DNA from: SZUA-36 sp963749115
GTDB taxonomy: Bacteria > Pseudomonadota > Gammaproteobacteria > Xanthomonadales > SZUA-36
Assembly: GCA_963749115.1 (NCBI GenBank)
Contig: CAVVLP010000013.1
Span: 62,001 to 126,000 of the forward strand
Length of the DNA stretch: 64,000 nucleotides
Direction: 5' to 3'
A program made the translations under genes and the position numbers. Each line of letters starts with the position of its first letter. The first letter of the stretch is position 1. Below the pieces are notes generated by a model. It ran no database searches. It was given only the letters and a program-made list of their open reading frames with translations, and was not told the origin of the DNA. Below, piece by piece: positions 16,276 through 25,655 of this stretch.

Positions 16276-18321
16276 ATGAAAATTGAAAGCTATGCATGTG
16301 GTGCCTGGGTAGCAGGCAGCGACGATGGTATTGAAGTGCGAAATGCCATCAACGGCGAATCAATCGGGCGGGTAAGCAGCACGGGGCTCGATTTTGCTGA
16401 CATGCTGAATCATGGGCGCAGACATGGTGGCGCGGCACTGCGAAAGATGACTATTCATGACCGGGCCAATATGCTCAAGTCTTTGGCCAAGCACCTGCTG
16501 GACAAAAAGGAAACCTTCTACGCCATCTCTGCCAAAACCGGTGCCACCCGGGCCGACAGCTGGGTGGACATTGAAGGCGGCATTGGCACGGTATTCGCCT
16601 ATTCCGGTATCGCACGGCGTGAACTACCCAACGAGACTTTTGCGGTGGAGGGTCCGACAGAAAGGCTGTCAGCCGGCGGCAGTTTCGTCGGGCGGCATAT
16701 ATTGACTGCCAAGCACGGCATCTCCCTGCATATCAATGCGTTCAATTTTCCGTGCTGGGGTATGCTCGAAAAAATCGCACCCAGCCTGATTGCCGGTGTA
16801 CCGGTCATTGTCAAACCGGCCACGGTTTCGTGTTACCTGACCGAAGCCATGACAAGGGAAATCATCGCTTCCGGGATTCTGCCTGAAGGTGCATTGCAGC
16901 TGATCTGTGGCCGCACCGGTGACATCTTCGATCACCTGGACGAACAGGATAGTGTAACTTTCACCGGTTCCGCCTCCACCGGGCAAATGCTCAGAAGCCA
17001 GCCCAACATTATCAACAACAGTATTCCTTTCAACATGGAAGCCGATTCCCTGAACTGCTCCATACTCGGCGCCAATGCAGGACCCGGAACCGCTGAGTTT
17101 GACCTGTTTATCAAGGCTGTGGCCCAGGAAGTGACCGTCAAGGCCGGTCAGAAATGCACCGCTATCCGTCGCACCATTGTGCCGCAGGCACATGTTGAGG
17201 CCGTTATCGAGGCGCTGCGGGCACGACTCGACAGGACACCCGTCGGTGATCCGTCAGTTGAAGGTGTACGGATGGGTTCGCTGGTTGGTCGTGACCAGGT
17301 CGAAGATGTCTGGAGGGCCGTGAATAAACTGGCCGAAGACAGCGAGGTCATCTACGGCGGTCAGCGTGATTTTGATGTGGTCGGGGCCGACCGTGACAAA
17401 GGCGCGTTTTTCCCTGCGACCGTTTTGTACAATGATCAACCGTTTGCCGCGGATTCGCCCCACTCGGTTGAGGCTTTCGGGCCGGTCACTACTATTTTGC
17501 CGTACACAGGTGAGGATGAGGCCATTGAACTGGCCAGGATGGGGCGTGGCAGCCTGGTGGGCTCGCTGGTCACTGCCGATAGTGATGAAGCAGCCAGGAT
17601 CGTGCTCGGCACAGCCGCATGGCATGGTCGTTTACTGGTGCTGAACAGCGATTGCGCCAAGGAATCCACCGGTCACGGCTCACCACTGGCACCGCTGGTT
17701 CACGGCGGCCCCGGTCGCGCCGGTGGTGGTGAAGAACTGGGTGGAAGCCGGGCGATCAAGCACTATATGCAACGTACTGCAATCCAGGGTTCACCGGATA
17801 TGCTGACCGCCATCACACGCCAGTTCACAACCGGTGCCACACCCAGGATCGAGCCGCTGCACCCGTTCAAAAAGACCTTTGATGAGCTGGAAATCGGTGA
17901 CTCCCTGATCAGCCACCGGCGCACGGTAACCGAGGCGGATATCGTCAATTTTGGTTGCCTGTCAGGTGATCATTTCTACGTCCACTTCGATGAGGTCGGC
18001 GCAAAGGATTCACTTTTTGGTAAACGGGTGGCCCACGGTTATTTCGTCATTTCTGCTGCTGCCGGTCTATTTGTTGATCCGGCGGAAGGTCCGTTACTGG
18101 CTAACTACGGACTGGAAAATCTGCGCTTTATCGAACCGGTCGGCATTGGGGACACGATACGGGTTCGCTTGACCGCAAAACAGAAAATACGAAAAGACAG
18201 GCGACCTGAAGAAGACCGCTCAACAGGTATCGTGGTCTGGGATGCCGAAATCACAAACCAGGATGATGTAACCGTCGCAGTCTATGACATCATGACACTG
18301 GTGGAGCGTGCCGATGACTGA
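16276..18321 (+). CDS. paaZ: PaaZ, oxepin-CoA hydrolase / 3-oxo-5,6-dehydrosuberyl-CoA semialdehyde dehydrogenase
   Basis: Bifunctional ring-opening enzyme of aerobic phenylacetyl-CoA degradation. The N-terminal 510 residues are an aldehyde dehydrogenase, with the catalytic cysteine in VKAGQKCTAIRR and the acidic region FNMEADSLNC; the C-terminal 150 residues are a MaoC-type hydratase with SGDHFYVHFDE carrying the Asp/His pair. The length, 681 residues, equals E. coli PaaZ. A CGGAGACCC sequence precedes the ATG. It follows the E1/E2 genes on the same strand, and paaG and paaJ come after two reverse-strand genes. Confidence 0.95.
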   Translation: MKIESYACGAWVAGSDDGIEVRNAINGESIGRVSSTGLDFADMLNHGRRHGGAALRKMTIHDRANMLKSLAKHLLDKKETFYAISAKTGATRADSWVDIEGGIGTVFAYSGIARRELPNETFAVEGPTERLSAGGSFVGRHILTAKHGISLHINAFNFPCWGMLEKIAPSLIAGVPVIVKPATVSCYLTEAMTREIIASGILPEGALQLICGRTGDIFDHLDEQDSVTFTGSASTGQMLRSQPNIINNSIPFNMEADSLNCSILGANAGPGTAEFDLFIKAVAQEVTVKAGQKCTAIRRTIVPQAHVEAVIEALRARLDRTPVGDPSVEGVRMGSLVGRDQVEDVWRAVNKLAEDSEVIYGGQRDFDVVGADRDKGAFFPATVLYNDQPFAADSPHSVEAFGPVTTILPYTGEDEAIELARMGRGSLVGSLVTADSDEAARIVLGTAAWHGRLLVLNSDCAKESTGHGSPLAPLVHGGPGRAGGGEELGGSRAIKHYMQRTAIQGSPDMLTAITRQFTTGATPRIEPLHPFKKTFDELEIGDSLISHRRTVTEADIVNFGCLSGDHFYVHFDEVGAKDSLFGKRVAHGYFVISAAAGLFVDPAEGPLLANYGLENLRFIEPVGIGDTIRVRLTAKQKIRKDRRPEEDRSTGIVVWDAEITNQDDVTVAVYDIMTLVERADD

Positions 18322-19891
18322 TTAGTTATTCTGAATTATTGCACCCGCGACTGACAGCCGGACACGCTTGCCCAACTCGTTGTTATCCGGGATATCCCGT
18401 ATTCCAGTGCCGGTAGCGCCCTGTTCTCCCGGGCTCAGCCGCTGGTCAATCCGTCGCGAAAATTCACGATACTTTCCATTCGCATCGATGTATTCTACTT
18501 TCAATGTAATGTTCTTGACCGTCACCGGTGAGTTGTTTCGCACTGCGGCACTCACCCTGCCGTTTTGCTCCAGCACTGCCCGGGTCTGAATATATTTGCC
18601 GGGGTTGCGGGGCAGGTCTATGATGACCAGCTCTTTTTCAGCTTGCTTGCTGATTTCCGAGTTGGATCCCGCGGCCGCCTGGTAGTGCTTTATTGCGGAA
18701 TCCATATTACCCGTACGTTTATCCATATTACCCAACAGGAAATTAGCCTGGGCAGTGGGCAATAATTCGAGACTGTACTCCAGGTCGGTCCGGGCCGGGT
18801 TGAATTTGCCCTGCTCATATCGGGCCTGACCACGCCTCAGGTGGTGGTAGAAAAAGCTGTTGTCCAACCGCATGGCATCACTGTAAGCACGTTCGGCTTT
18901 CCGGTAATTGTCATTGGCAGCATAAATATCACCTGACAAGGCATGGAAAAGCGCTTCCCGGGGTTCCCGCTTGATGGCACCATCTACCAGTGCGCGCGCC
19001 TCCCTTGTCTTGTCCTCAGCCAGCGCTTTACGGGCCTTGGTATAGTCTTCGTAGACCGGTTTCATCTCGCGCAGATGTGCGATTTTTCGCAGATAAACAT
19101 CCCGCCCAAATTCACCACTATCCGGCAAAGACTTCGCGGTAGCCTTGTTGTTGGCCACCCGTTCAGCGGATGGTGGATGTGAGGCAAACAAGCCTGAAAC
19201 CCAGTCACTGCGGCGATCTGCAGATAATTTCACAAAGGTTTCCTGCAGCTCCACCGCACCCTGGGGGTTGTAACCGGCTGCCGACATGTAACGCATACCG
19301 TAGAGATCGGATTCACGTTCAGCATCTCGTCCGTACTTGGTCGTAATCAAGCTGGGCACCCAGTTGCGGCACGATCATGGCCACCTGTTGACCCATCTCG
19401 GAATCAGCCATGGAACTGCCGAAAATCATCGCGGCCACCATGCCCACCTGTGTGAGCATACCTTTGGATTGTTGACGCGCACCGTGGGCCGCATCGGCGT
19501 GCACGATTTCGTGACCTAACACCGCGGCCAGTTCTGCTTCAGAATTCAATTCTGTCAAAAGCCCCCGGTTCACCACGATTTTACCGCCGGGCAGGGCCCA
19601 GGCGTTGGGCACCGAGTCATTGAGAATATGAAACTCGTAGGGCAAATCACGTTTGGCCTGCGCGGCGAGACGATTGCCCACGCTTTCAACGTAATCGGTG
19701 AGTTCCGGTTCCAGAATATAGTCGCCACCCTGGGACTGCCGCATCGGCGCATACATCTGCTGACCCACCTCGCGTTCCCAGTTTTCATCAAGGTTCGGAA
19801 GGATGAAGTTCTTCTCACCCGTCACCGGATTGACACTGCATCCGGATAGTACAAAAGAGACACTCAGTATCGCGATCAATAAGCGGCGCAT
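18322..19891 (-). pseudogene. M48-family metalloprotease lipoprotein with TPR domain, frameshifted
   Basis: Zinc protease resembling BepA/YfgC, which maintains outer-membrane proteins in the periplasm. The first part (from ATG 19891) has a lipoprotein signal with Cys18 in LSGCSVNP and the zinc motif HEIVH in AAVLGHEIVHADAAHG. The second part resumes at LITTKYGRDAERESDLYGM, which carries the third zinc ligand, followed by TPR-like repeats and a C-terminal beta domain. At 19349-19354 one extra base separates the two frames: removing it gives GAQ-LITTKYGRD, the expected junction. Joined, the product is about 520 residues. A sequencing insertion or a recent mutation are both possible. Confidence 0.85.
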
Positions 19892-19983
19892 GATGAAATT
19901 TCCTCGTTAAGAATCATAATAATCTTTATGTCCTGGTCTTCTAGACAAACAATCCAGGCAGGGTGCGTAATGAATTATGTACC

Positions 19984-20571
19984 CTACGGTTTGAAGCCGT
20001 ATTTACCCACTTCCATACTGCCACGGTCAGCCTCGACCTCTGTCAACGCTTCGGTCTTTACCAATGTGGCCCGGCAACGCTGAGCCAGCTCCTGGTATTC
20101 CAAAGTACCCTGGCTTTTCCATTCAACTTCCTTGTCACTGAGTTGACGTTTGACTTTTGCCGGTGCACCGACCACGAGGCTGCGAGGCGGGCACTCAAAC
20201 TTTGCGCCCACGAATGCAGTGGCCCCGATGATTGAAGATTCACCGATAACAACGTCATCCATCACCACCGCATTCATACCGACCATGGCATTCATTCCGA
20301 TATGGCAGCCATGCAGCACGGCTCCGTGGCCGATATGGCCGTTGCGTTCCACGATGCAATCTTTTCCCGGAAAGCTGTGCAAAACGCAGGTATCCTGCAC
20401 ATTGGCACCCTGCTCCACGATGATACGGCCAAAATCTCCCCTCAGTGAGGCATGCGGCCCGATGTAACAACCGGCACCTATCTGAACATCACCAATCAAG
20501 ACGGCTGTCTCATGAACAAAGGCGTCGGGATGGACAACCGGGGTGATTCCTTCGAGACTGTATATGGGCAT
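19984..20571 (-). CDS. paaY: PaaY, gamma-carbonic-anhydrase-like thioesterase of the paa pathway
   Basis: Left-handed beta-helix protein that in E. coli acts as a thioesterase removing dead-end CoA esters during phenylacetate degradation. The ATG at 20571 gives MPIYSLEGITPVVHPDAF, nearly identical in pattern to E. coli PaaY. The hexapeptide-repeat core includes ASLRGDFGRIIVEQGANVQD and HIGHGAVLHGC, with the histidine metal ligands. The 195 residues match PaaY (196). The open frame extends 16 codons upstream without family-like sequence. It is divergent from paaG with a 107-base gap that should hold both promoters. Confidence 0.92.
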   Translation of the reverse strand: MPIYSLEGITPVVHPDAFVHETAVLIGDVQIGAGCYIGPHASLRGDFGRIIVEQGANVQDTCVLHSFPGKDCIVERNGHIGHGAVLHGCHIGMNAMVGMNAVVMDDVVIGESSIIGATAFVGAKFECPPRSLVVGAPAKVKRQLSDKEVEWKSQGTLEYQELAQRCRATLVKTEALTEVEADRGSMEVGKYGFKP

Positions 20572-20595
20572 TTGCCGGGACACCTTATAAAATTC

Positions 20596-20618
20596 TGTGT
20601 AAAAAGGCATGATACACA
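20596..20618. promoter_or_regulatory. Possible operator in the paaY-paaG divergent gap
   Basis: TGTGTA and TACACA form a 6-bp inverted repeat with an 11-base spacer in the gap between the divergent paaY and paaG starts. It is a plausible regulator site (PaaX is encoded at 40535). The arms are short and no second copy is obvious before paaA, so the support is weak. Confidence 0.25.
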
Positions 20619-20678
20619 ACTATAAATTCATTGCTCCAATTTGTAACCATTTGCAACATTCAGGCGGAAATTAAAAAC

Positions 20679-21470
20679 ATGGATTTCAACACTATTGAGT
20701 TTGTCATTAACGACGGTGTCGCCAAACTGACACTGAACCGGCCGAAATCACTGAACAGTTTCACGAGCGAGATGCACGCGGAAATCCGTGTGGTCATGAA
20801 GCAGGTGATTGAAGACGATGATATCCGCTGCCTGGTTATCACCGGTGCCGGCCGTGGTTTCTGTGCCGGGCAGGATCTGGGTGACCGGGCAAGCCCGAGC
20901 GAAGGTGCCGCACCTGATGTGGGTGCGTCGGTAGAAAAAGACTACAACCCTTTGATACGCAACATCATGAATCTTCCCAAACCGGTCATCTGCGCGGTTA
21001 ACGGCGTGGCGGCCGGTGCCGGTGCCAGCATTGCGCTGGCCTGTGACATTGTTCTTGCTGCCCGCTCTTCCAGCTTTATCCAGGTATTCTGCAAGATCGG
21101 CCTGATCCCTGATTCGGGTGGTACCTGGAACCTGCCGCGCGCGGTGGGCCTCGCACGGGCCAAGGGGCTTGCCCTGCTGGGTGACCGCCTCCCGGCTGAA
21201 AAGGCTGAAGCATGGGGTCTGATCTGGAAATGCGTAGACGATGATATATTGCAGGAGGAAGCACAGAAAATGGCAAGTCATTTTGCAACCCAGCCCACCG
21301 CCGCACTTGGCCGGATCAAGAAGTTATTACACGTATCCTCCAGCAATACCCTGTCCGAGCAACTGGAACTGGAACAAAAGGCCATGCAGGATCTTGGACA
21401 AAGTGAAGATTATCGCGAGGGCGTAGCCGCCTTTTTGGAAAAACGGCCACCTGATTTCAAAGGTGTCTGA
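20679..21470 (+). CDS. paaG: PaaG, ring-1,2-epoxyphenylacetyl-CoA isomerase
   Basis: Enoyl-CoA hydratase/isomerase-family enzyme that converts the phenylacetyl-CoA epoxide into the seven-membered oxepin-CoA and also shifts double bonds later in the pathway. The start MDFNTIEFVINDGVAKLTLN at 20679 gives 263 residues (E. coli PaaG 262). Crotonase features include TGAGRGFCAGQDLGDR, the oxyanion-hole region AVNGVAAGAGASIALACDI and DSGGTWNLPR. The gene is followed by paaJ after 8 bases, so the two are co-transcribed. Confidence 0.93.
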   Translation: MDFNTIEFVINDGVAKLTLNRPKSLNSFTSEMHAEIRVVMKQVIEDDDIRCLVITGAGRGFCAGQDLGDRASPSEGAAPDVGASVEKDYNPLIRNIMNLPKPVICAVNGVAAGAGASIALACDIVLAARSSSFIQVFCKIGLIPDSGGTWNLPRAVGLARAKGLALLGDRLPAEKAEAWGLIWKCVDDDILQEEAQKMASHFATQPTAALGRIKKLLHVSSSNTLSEQLELEQKAMQDLGQSEDYREGVAAFLEKRPPDFKGV

Positions 21471-21478
21471 GCTACAGG

Positions 21479-22696
21479 ATGAATACGGAAATGAATGAAG
21501 CCTACCTGTGTGACGCCATCAGAACCCCTATCGGCCGTTATGGTGGCAGTTTGTCCGGCATCCGTGCCGACGACCTGGGTGCTATTCCAATCAAGGCCCT
21601 GATGGACAGAAATGACAACGTGGACTGGTCTGCGATTGATGACCTTTATTACGGCTGCGCCAACCAGGCCGGTGAAGATAATCGCAATGTCGCCCGTATG
21701 AGCGCCTTGCTTGCTGGTCTGCCTTCGAGTGTTCCCGCCGTCACCCTTAACCGTTTATGCGGCTCCGGTATGGATGCGGTCGGCAGTGCGGCCAGGACCA
21801 TTCGCAGCGGCGAGGCTCATCTTATAATTGCCGGCGGTGTTGAATCCATGAGCCGGGCACCCTTTGTAATACCCAAGGCCGAGGCTTCATTCAGCCGCTC
21901 GGCGAAAATATATGACACAACCATGGGCTGGCGTTTTGTCAATCAATTGTTCAAAGCCCAGTACGGTATCGATTCCATGCCGGAAACAGCGGAGAACGTG
22001 GCCGAAGAATTCAATATCAGCCGGGAGGACCAGGATGCGTTCGCGTTGCGCAGTCAACTCCGGACCGGAATTGCGCAGAATACAGGCGTTTTTTCCGACG
22101 AGATCATCCCAGTCAGCATCCCCCGCAAAAAACAGGAAGCGCTGCAATTTGAACACGACGAACACCCACGCGCCGGCAGCACACCGGAAGCCATGGCAAA
22201 ATTACCTACGCCCTTCCGTGATAACGGCACGGTCACTGCCGGAAACGCCAGCGGTATCAACGATGGTGCCTGTGCACTGTTGATTGCATCCGGCTCAGCC
22301 GCCAGCCAGTTCGGCCTGCAACGCCGGGCGCGTATCGTTGCCATGGCAACTGCCGGTGTTGCCCCACGTATCATGGGTATCGGCCCCGTGGATGCAAGCA
22401 GGAAGGCTCTGAAGCTGGCCGGCCTGAGCCTGGAACAGATGGATGTCATCGAACTGAACGAGGCCTTTGCCGCCCAATCTCTGGCCTGCCTGCGTCTGCT
22501 GGGTGTGCCCGATGATGCAGAACACGTCAATCCAAACGGCGGCGCCATTGCGCTCGGTCATCCCCTGGGTATGAGTGGCGCAAGGTTGGTCACCACCGCA
22601 CTTTACCAGTTGCAACGAACACAGGGCCGTTATGCCCTGTGCACCATGTGTATCGGTGTCGGCCAGGGTATCGCCCTCATCATCGAGAGGGTTTGA
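21479..22696 (+). CDS. paaJ: PaaJ, 3-oxoadipyl-CoA / 3-oxo-5,6-dehydrosuberyl-CoA thiolase
   Basis: Thiolase that cleaves 3-oxoadipyl-CoA to succinyl-CoA and acetyl-CoA and also acts one round earlier. The nucleophilic cysteine is in LNRLCGSGMDAVGSA (about residue 90), the histidine in NPNGGAIALGHPLGMSGAR and the second catalytic cysteine in CTMCIGVGQGIA. The 405 residues fit the family (401). PcaF of the beta-ketoadipate pathway is a close relative; the paaG-paaJ pairing makes PaaJ the better call. Confidence 0.92.
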   Translation: MNTEMNEAYLCDAIRTPIGRYGGSLSGIRADDLGAIPIKALMDRNDNVDWSAIDDLYYGCANQAGEDNRNVARMSALLAGLPSSVPAVTLNRLCGSGMDAVGSAARTIRSGEAHLIIAGGVESMSRAPFVIPKAEASFSRSAKIYDTTMGWRFVNQLFKAQYGIDSMPETAENVAEEFNISREDQDAFALRSQLRTGIAQNTGVFSDEIIPVSIPRKKQEALQFEHDEHPRAGSTPEAMAKLPTPFRDNGTVTAGNASGINDGACALLIASGSAASQFGLQRRARIVAMATAGVAPRIMGIGPVDASRKALKLAGLSLEQMDVIELNEAFAAQSLACLRLLGVPDDAEHVNPNGGAIALGHPLGMSGARLVTTALYQLQRTQGRYALCTMCIGVGQGIALIIERV

Positions 22697-22735
22697 TCGT
22701 GTCCGGACAATGCATCCGGTCAGAGGAAGTAATTC

Positions 22736-23098
22736 ATGCATGAAATGTCCATTTGCCAGGGTCTGATGGATCAGGTTGAGCGTATTGCGCGGGAACAAAA
22801 CGCGAACAGGGTGGATATCATCGTGCTCTCCATCGGCCCATTGTCAGGTGTCGAACCGGAGTTGTTAAGCCGGGCCTTTGAAATCGCGCGATCACAAACA
22901 GTTGCCGAAAATGCACTGCTTGAAATAGAGACCGGACCAATCGTGGTTGAATGCCGCAAATGCGGCGCCAGCGGAAATGCCCAGGTTAACCGCCTGTTGT
23001 GCCCATCGTGCGGCGACTGGCAGGTCAACCTGGTACAGGGTGATGAATTGATGCTGTTACGTCTTGAGGTGAGTGATATTACCGCCCCCACCGGGTGA
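22736..23098 (+). CDS. hypA: HypA, nickel insertion protein for [NiFe] hydrogenase
   Basis: Nickel metallochaperone that, with HypB, delivers Ni to the hydrogenase large-subunit precursor. The N-terminus MHEMSI keeps the nickel-ligand His2. The zinc site consists of CRKCG and CPSCGD near residues 73-95. The 120 residues are normal. An AGAGGAAG ribosome-binding site precedes it. It lies 39 bases after paaJ and 206 bases before the hydrogenase operon, so it may read through from the paa promoter. No hypB-F genes are in the window. Confidence 0.95.
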   Translation: MHEMSICQGLMDQVERIAREQNANRVDIIVLSIGPLSGVEPELLSRAFEIARSQTVAENALLEIETGPIVVECRKCGASGNAQVNRLLCPSCGDWQVNLVQGDELMLLRLEVSDITAPTG

Positions 23099-23231
23099 CG
23101 AATTAGCATCGTTTAAAAGCAAATCAGAGCTGTTTTTCAAACACCCACAGCACCCAAGTCTTTATCATACTCCTGCGTATGGCAACCTTCATAACCATTT
23201 ATTTTTCTTAGCATAAAAAGCGGATTTTTAA

Positions 23232-23273
23232 TTGATCCAGATCAATTAAAAGTCAACTTTTCAGGCAGATAAT
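23232..23273 (+). promoter_or_regulatory. FNR/ANR-type class II promoter of the hydrogenase operon
   Basis: TTGATCCAGATCAA at 23232-23245 is a perfect FNR/ANR box (TTGAT-N4-ATCAA) centred at 23238.5. GATAAT at 23268-23273 is a good -10 hexamer. A start about 7 bases after the -10, near 23280, puts the box centre at -41.5, the classic spacing for FNR class II activation. The GTG of the first hydrogenase gene is at 23305. This predicts induction under low oxygen. Confidence 0.8.
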
Positions 23274-23304
23274 GCACTAAGAAGTCAATGCGGAACCAAC
23301 ACAC

Positions 23305-24381
23305 GTGAAGTGGACGATTAGTGTTTCGAGCAGTCTTGATGAAGTGCTGGCATTTTTGGCAAATGAGCGGGAAACCTACGCCCTGAAAGACCTGGAAAAC
23401 GGTCATTACAGTCTCTCAAAAACAACAAGCTGGCAACCGGGAAAATACACACTCGGTGATTTCCGCCAGATCGAACCCCTGAAAGCGCTGTTCTTCCCGG
23501 CCCGGGAGTTTATTGGCAAATGGAAAGATCAGTCCGCCCGCAATCCCCTGCCGGAACGTATTGTTTTTGGGGTCAAGAACTGCGACCTCTCGTCACTTGG
23601 TATTTTTGATCACGTTTTCCTGAATGGTATCTGTCCGGATCCGTATTACAAGGAGGCACGTGAGAAAACCATCCTTGTTTCCACAGACTGCAACTCCCAG
23701 CTTGATGTGTGTTTCTGCCCGGCAGTCGGTGAACAACCCTATGCCCGGAGCGGGTTTGATATCAACATCGCAGAGACACCCGACGGTTACGTTTTTGAAG
23801 AGGGTTCGTCACGGGGCAAAAAATTGCTGCAGTCCGCGCAAACCTTGCTTGAACCAGCCACCACGGACTTACTGGACGGCCTTGAAAAACAAAGAGCCAG
23901 GCGCTACCAGGAACTGGTTGAACAGAGCAAGGCACATGGATTGAATCCCGGTACTGATTTACGGGCAGCAGTGGATACCTCTTTTGAATCCGGACTGTGG
24001 AATGACTTTGCCGAAGACTGCGTCGAATGCGGTGCCTGCAATTTTATTTGCTGCACCTGCCACTGTTTTCTGCTGGCAGATGGCTACGATGCGGATGGTC
24101 AGGCAGCACGCACCAAGCTCTGGGATGCCTGCCTGTATTCCGGTTTTGCTGCAACCGCTGGCGGTGGCAACCCACGTCCACTCCGGGCGGAACGTTTTCG
24201 GAACCGTTTCGACAAGAAATTCAGTTTTTTTCCACATGTACTGGGACGCTACGCCTGTGACGGGTGCGGACGCTGTACCGAAGCCTGCATAGCCGATATC
24301 GATATTCGAGATGTATTGAGGAGGGCCGTCGATGAATCCGACGCTCTACATGCCCATTCCGGCGACCATCGAGCGAATTGA
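23305..24381 (+). CDS. AsrA/sulfhydrogenase-beta-like 4Fe-4S protein
   Basis: Electron-transfer subunit of the family that includes anaerobic sulfite reductase subunit A and the beta subunit of archaeal sulfhydrogenases. Residues 1-220 form the large N-terminal domain, with VFGVKNCDLSSLGIFD. The C-terminal third holds two cluster motifs, CVECGACNFICCTCHC near 245 and CDGCGRCTEACIADIDIR near 315, enough for two [4Fe-4S] clusters. It starts with GTG just downstream of the FNR promoter and overlaps the next gene by about 50 bases. With the flavin subunit it probably carries electrons between NAD(P)H and the hydrogenase core. Confidence 0.82.
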   Translation: MKWTISVSSSLDEVLAFLANERETYALKDLENGHYSLSKTTSWQPGKYTLGDFRQIEPLKALFFPAREFIGKWKDQSARNPLPERIVFGVKNCDLSSLGIFDHVFLNGICPDPYYKEAREKTILVSTDCNSQLDVCFCPAVGEQPYARSGFDINIAETPDGYVFEEGSSRGKKLLQSAQTLLEPATTDLLDGLEKQRARRYQELVEQSKAHGLNPGTDLRAAVDTSFESGLWNDFAEDCVECGACNFICCTCHCFLLADGYDADGQAARTKLWDACLYSGFAATAGGGNPRPLRAERFRNRFDKKFSFFPHVLGRYACDGCGRCTEACIADIDIRDVLRRAVDESDALHAHSGDHRAN

Positions 24382-25162
24382 GGACGAAACGCCTGACATA
24401 AAGACGTTTACCATTCGCCCGGTTGAGCCCATGCCTTTTGCGGCTGGCCAATTTGTTGAGCTGGCAGTACCGGGCATTGGCGAGGCGCCGTTCACGCCTT
24501 CATCCTCCCCAAAAATATCAGATTTTATGGAAATCACCATCATGCGTACCGGGCGCGTGACCGACTGGCTGCACAACATGCGGGAGGGCGATGAACTGGG
24601 TGTACGCGGGCCGATGGGTCGGGCTTATCCGATCGAAGACTTCCATGGCCGTGAAATTCTGATTGTCGGTGGTGGCTGCGGCGTGGGCCCTCTGCGCTCG
24701 CTGTTGCTGGCACTGATCGACGACCTTGAAGCCTATGCCCGGATCATCGTGCGTTACGGTGCAAAATCCGCGGACAGTATCGTATTCAAAGATGCCCAAA
24801 CACATGGCTGGGATCAGGGCGGCGCGCTCGATGTCATGCTGACCGTAGATAAGGCCAGTCCGGGGTGGGATGGCCATGTCGGCATGATCACCGACATCCT
24901 TACGGAAGACTACCTGGACTGCCACGCGCGTGACGGTATTGCCGTCATGTGCGGACCCCCCGTGATGATGAAATACGGCACTGACAAACTGCTGGAACGC
25001 GGCTACCGTCCTGAAAACATTTACCTGTCGATGGAGCGCAACATGAGTTGCGGTGTCGGTCAGTGTGGCCACTGCCGTCTTGGCGGTTACTACATTTGCA
25101 GGGACGGCCCGGTCTTTTCATTTGACGAAATCCAAAACAACCCGAGGTTGTGGGATGACTGA
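24332..25162 (+). CDS. AsrB/sulfhydrogenase-gamma-like FAD/NAD(P)-binding subunit
   Basis: Ferredoxin-NADP-reductase-like flavoprotein of the AsrB/HydG/PyrK type. The N-terminal FAD-binding barrel includes AGQFVELAVPGIGEAPFTPS and RGPMGRAYPI. The NAD(P)-binding half has VGGGCGVGPLRSLL and VMCGPPVMM. A C-terminal [2Fe-2S] motif reads CGVGQCGHCRLGGYYIC. The 276 residues are normal. Its start overlaps the upstream gene by about 50 bases; an internal ATG at 24350 is an alternative. Such subunits exchange electrons with NAD(P)H, which would make this hydrogenase pyridine-nucleotide-linked. Confidence 0.85.
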   Translation: MNPTLYMPIPATIERIEDETPDIKTFTIRPVEPMPFAAGQFVELAVPGIGEAPFTPSSSPKISDFMEITIMRTGRVTDWLHNMREGDELGVRGPMGRAYPIEDFHGREILIVGGGCGVGPLRSLLLALIDDLEAYARIIVRYGAKSADSIVFKDAQTHGWDQGGALDVMLTVDKASPGWDGHVGMITDILTEDYLDCHARDGIAVMCGPPVMMKYGTDKLLERGYRPENIYLSMERNMSCGVGQCGHCRLGGYYICRDGPVFSFDEIQNNPRLWDD

Positions 25163-25655
25163 CAGCAAGCGCAAATACCTTGTCATCGATCTGCAAAAAT
25201 GCGATCAGTGTGAATCCTGCAAGCTTAGCTGCGGCTACCATGACAGGCTAAAGGCGGAAGATCATGGTATGTCAGGGTTGCGCGAGCGCGCCACCTTTGC
25301 ATTGATCTGCCGTCGCTGCAGCATCGCGAGTTGCATCAAGGCCTGTGAGTTCCATGCCCTTGAGCGTGACAGCGACGGTGTCATAAGACGCCACAACCTG
25401 CGTTGCGTCAGTTGCAAGATGTGCGCACATGCCTGTCCCTTTGGCACCATCTATACCGAGATGCTTTCGTTCTACCAGGTCAACTGCGATCTGTGTCTTG
25501 CCCAAAACGATGCAGAGCCCCTTTGTGTGGCCAGTTGCCCGCTGGGCGCGCTTGAATTCCGCACGATGGATCCGTCGGAGACGGATGTGCATGTCATAGA
25601 CCAGCACCTGGCAGCCCGTGCCAGGCGTTGGGCCAGGCAGGAGGTCAAAGCATGA
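25155..25655 (+). CDS. HycB/CooF-type four-cluster ferredoxin subunit
   Basis: A 167-residue polyferredoxin of the DmsB/HycB/CooF type, starting MTDSKRKYLVIDLQKCDQC. Four cysteine groups are visible: CDQCESCKLSC, CRRCSIASCIKAC, CVSCKMCAHAC and CDLCLAQ...CVASC, enough for four [4Fe-4S] clusters. It overlaps the flavin gene by 8 bases and the NuoH-like gene by 4. In related hydrogenases such a protein links the electron donor to the small subunit; here it probably bridges the AsrAB-like module and the membrane hydrogenase. Confidence 0.88.
   Translation: MTDSKRKYLVIDLQKCDQCESCKLSCGYHDRLKAEDHGMSGLRERATFALICRRCSIASCIKACEFHALERDSDGVIRRHNLRCVSCKMCAHACPFGTIYTEMLSFYQVNCDLCLAQNDAEPLCVASCPLGALEFRTMDPSETDVHVIDQHLAARARRWARQEVKA

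Noticed and set aside
21479..22696. PcaF of the protocatechuate branch instead of PaaJ
   Set aside because: The two families are hard to separate by sequence alone, but the gene is 8 bases after paaG and no pca genes are present.
24332..24381. The 50-base overlap of the AsrA-like and AsrB-like genes as another frameshift
   Set aside because: Both proteins have complete family-typical ends and starts without any correction, and the second has internal start choices (24350) that shorten the overlap.
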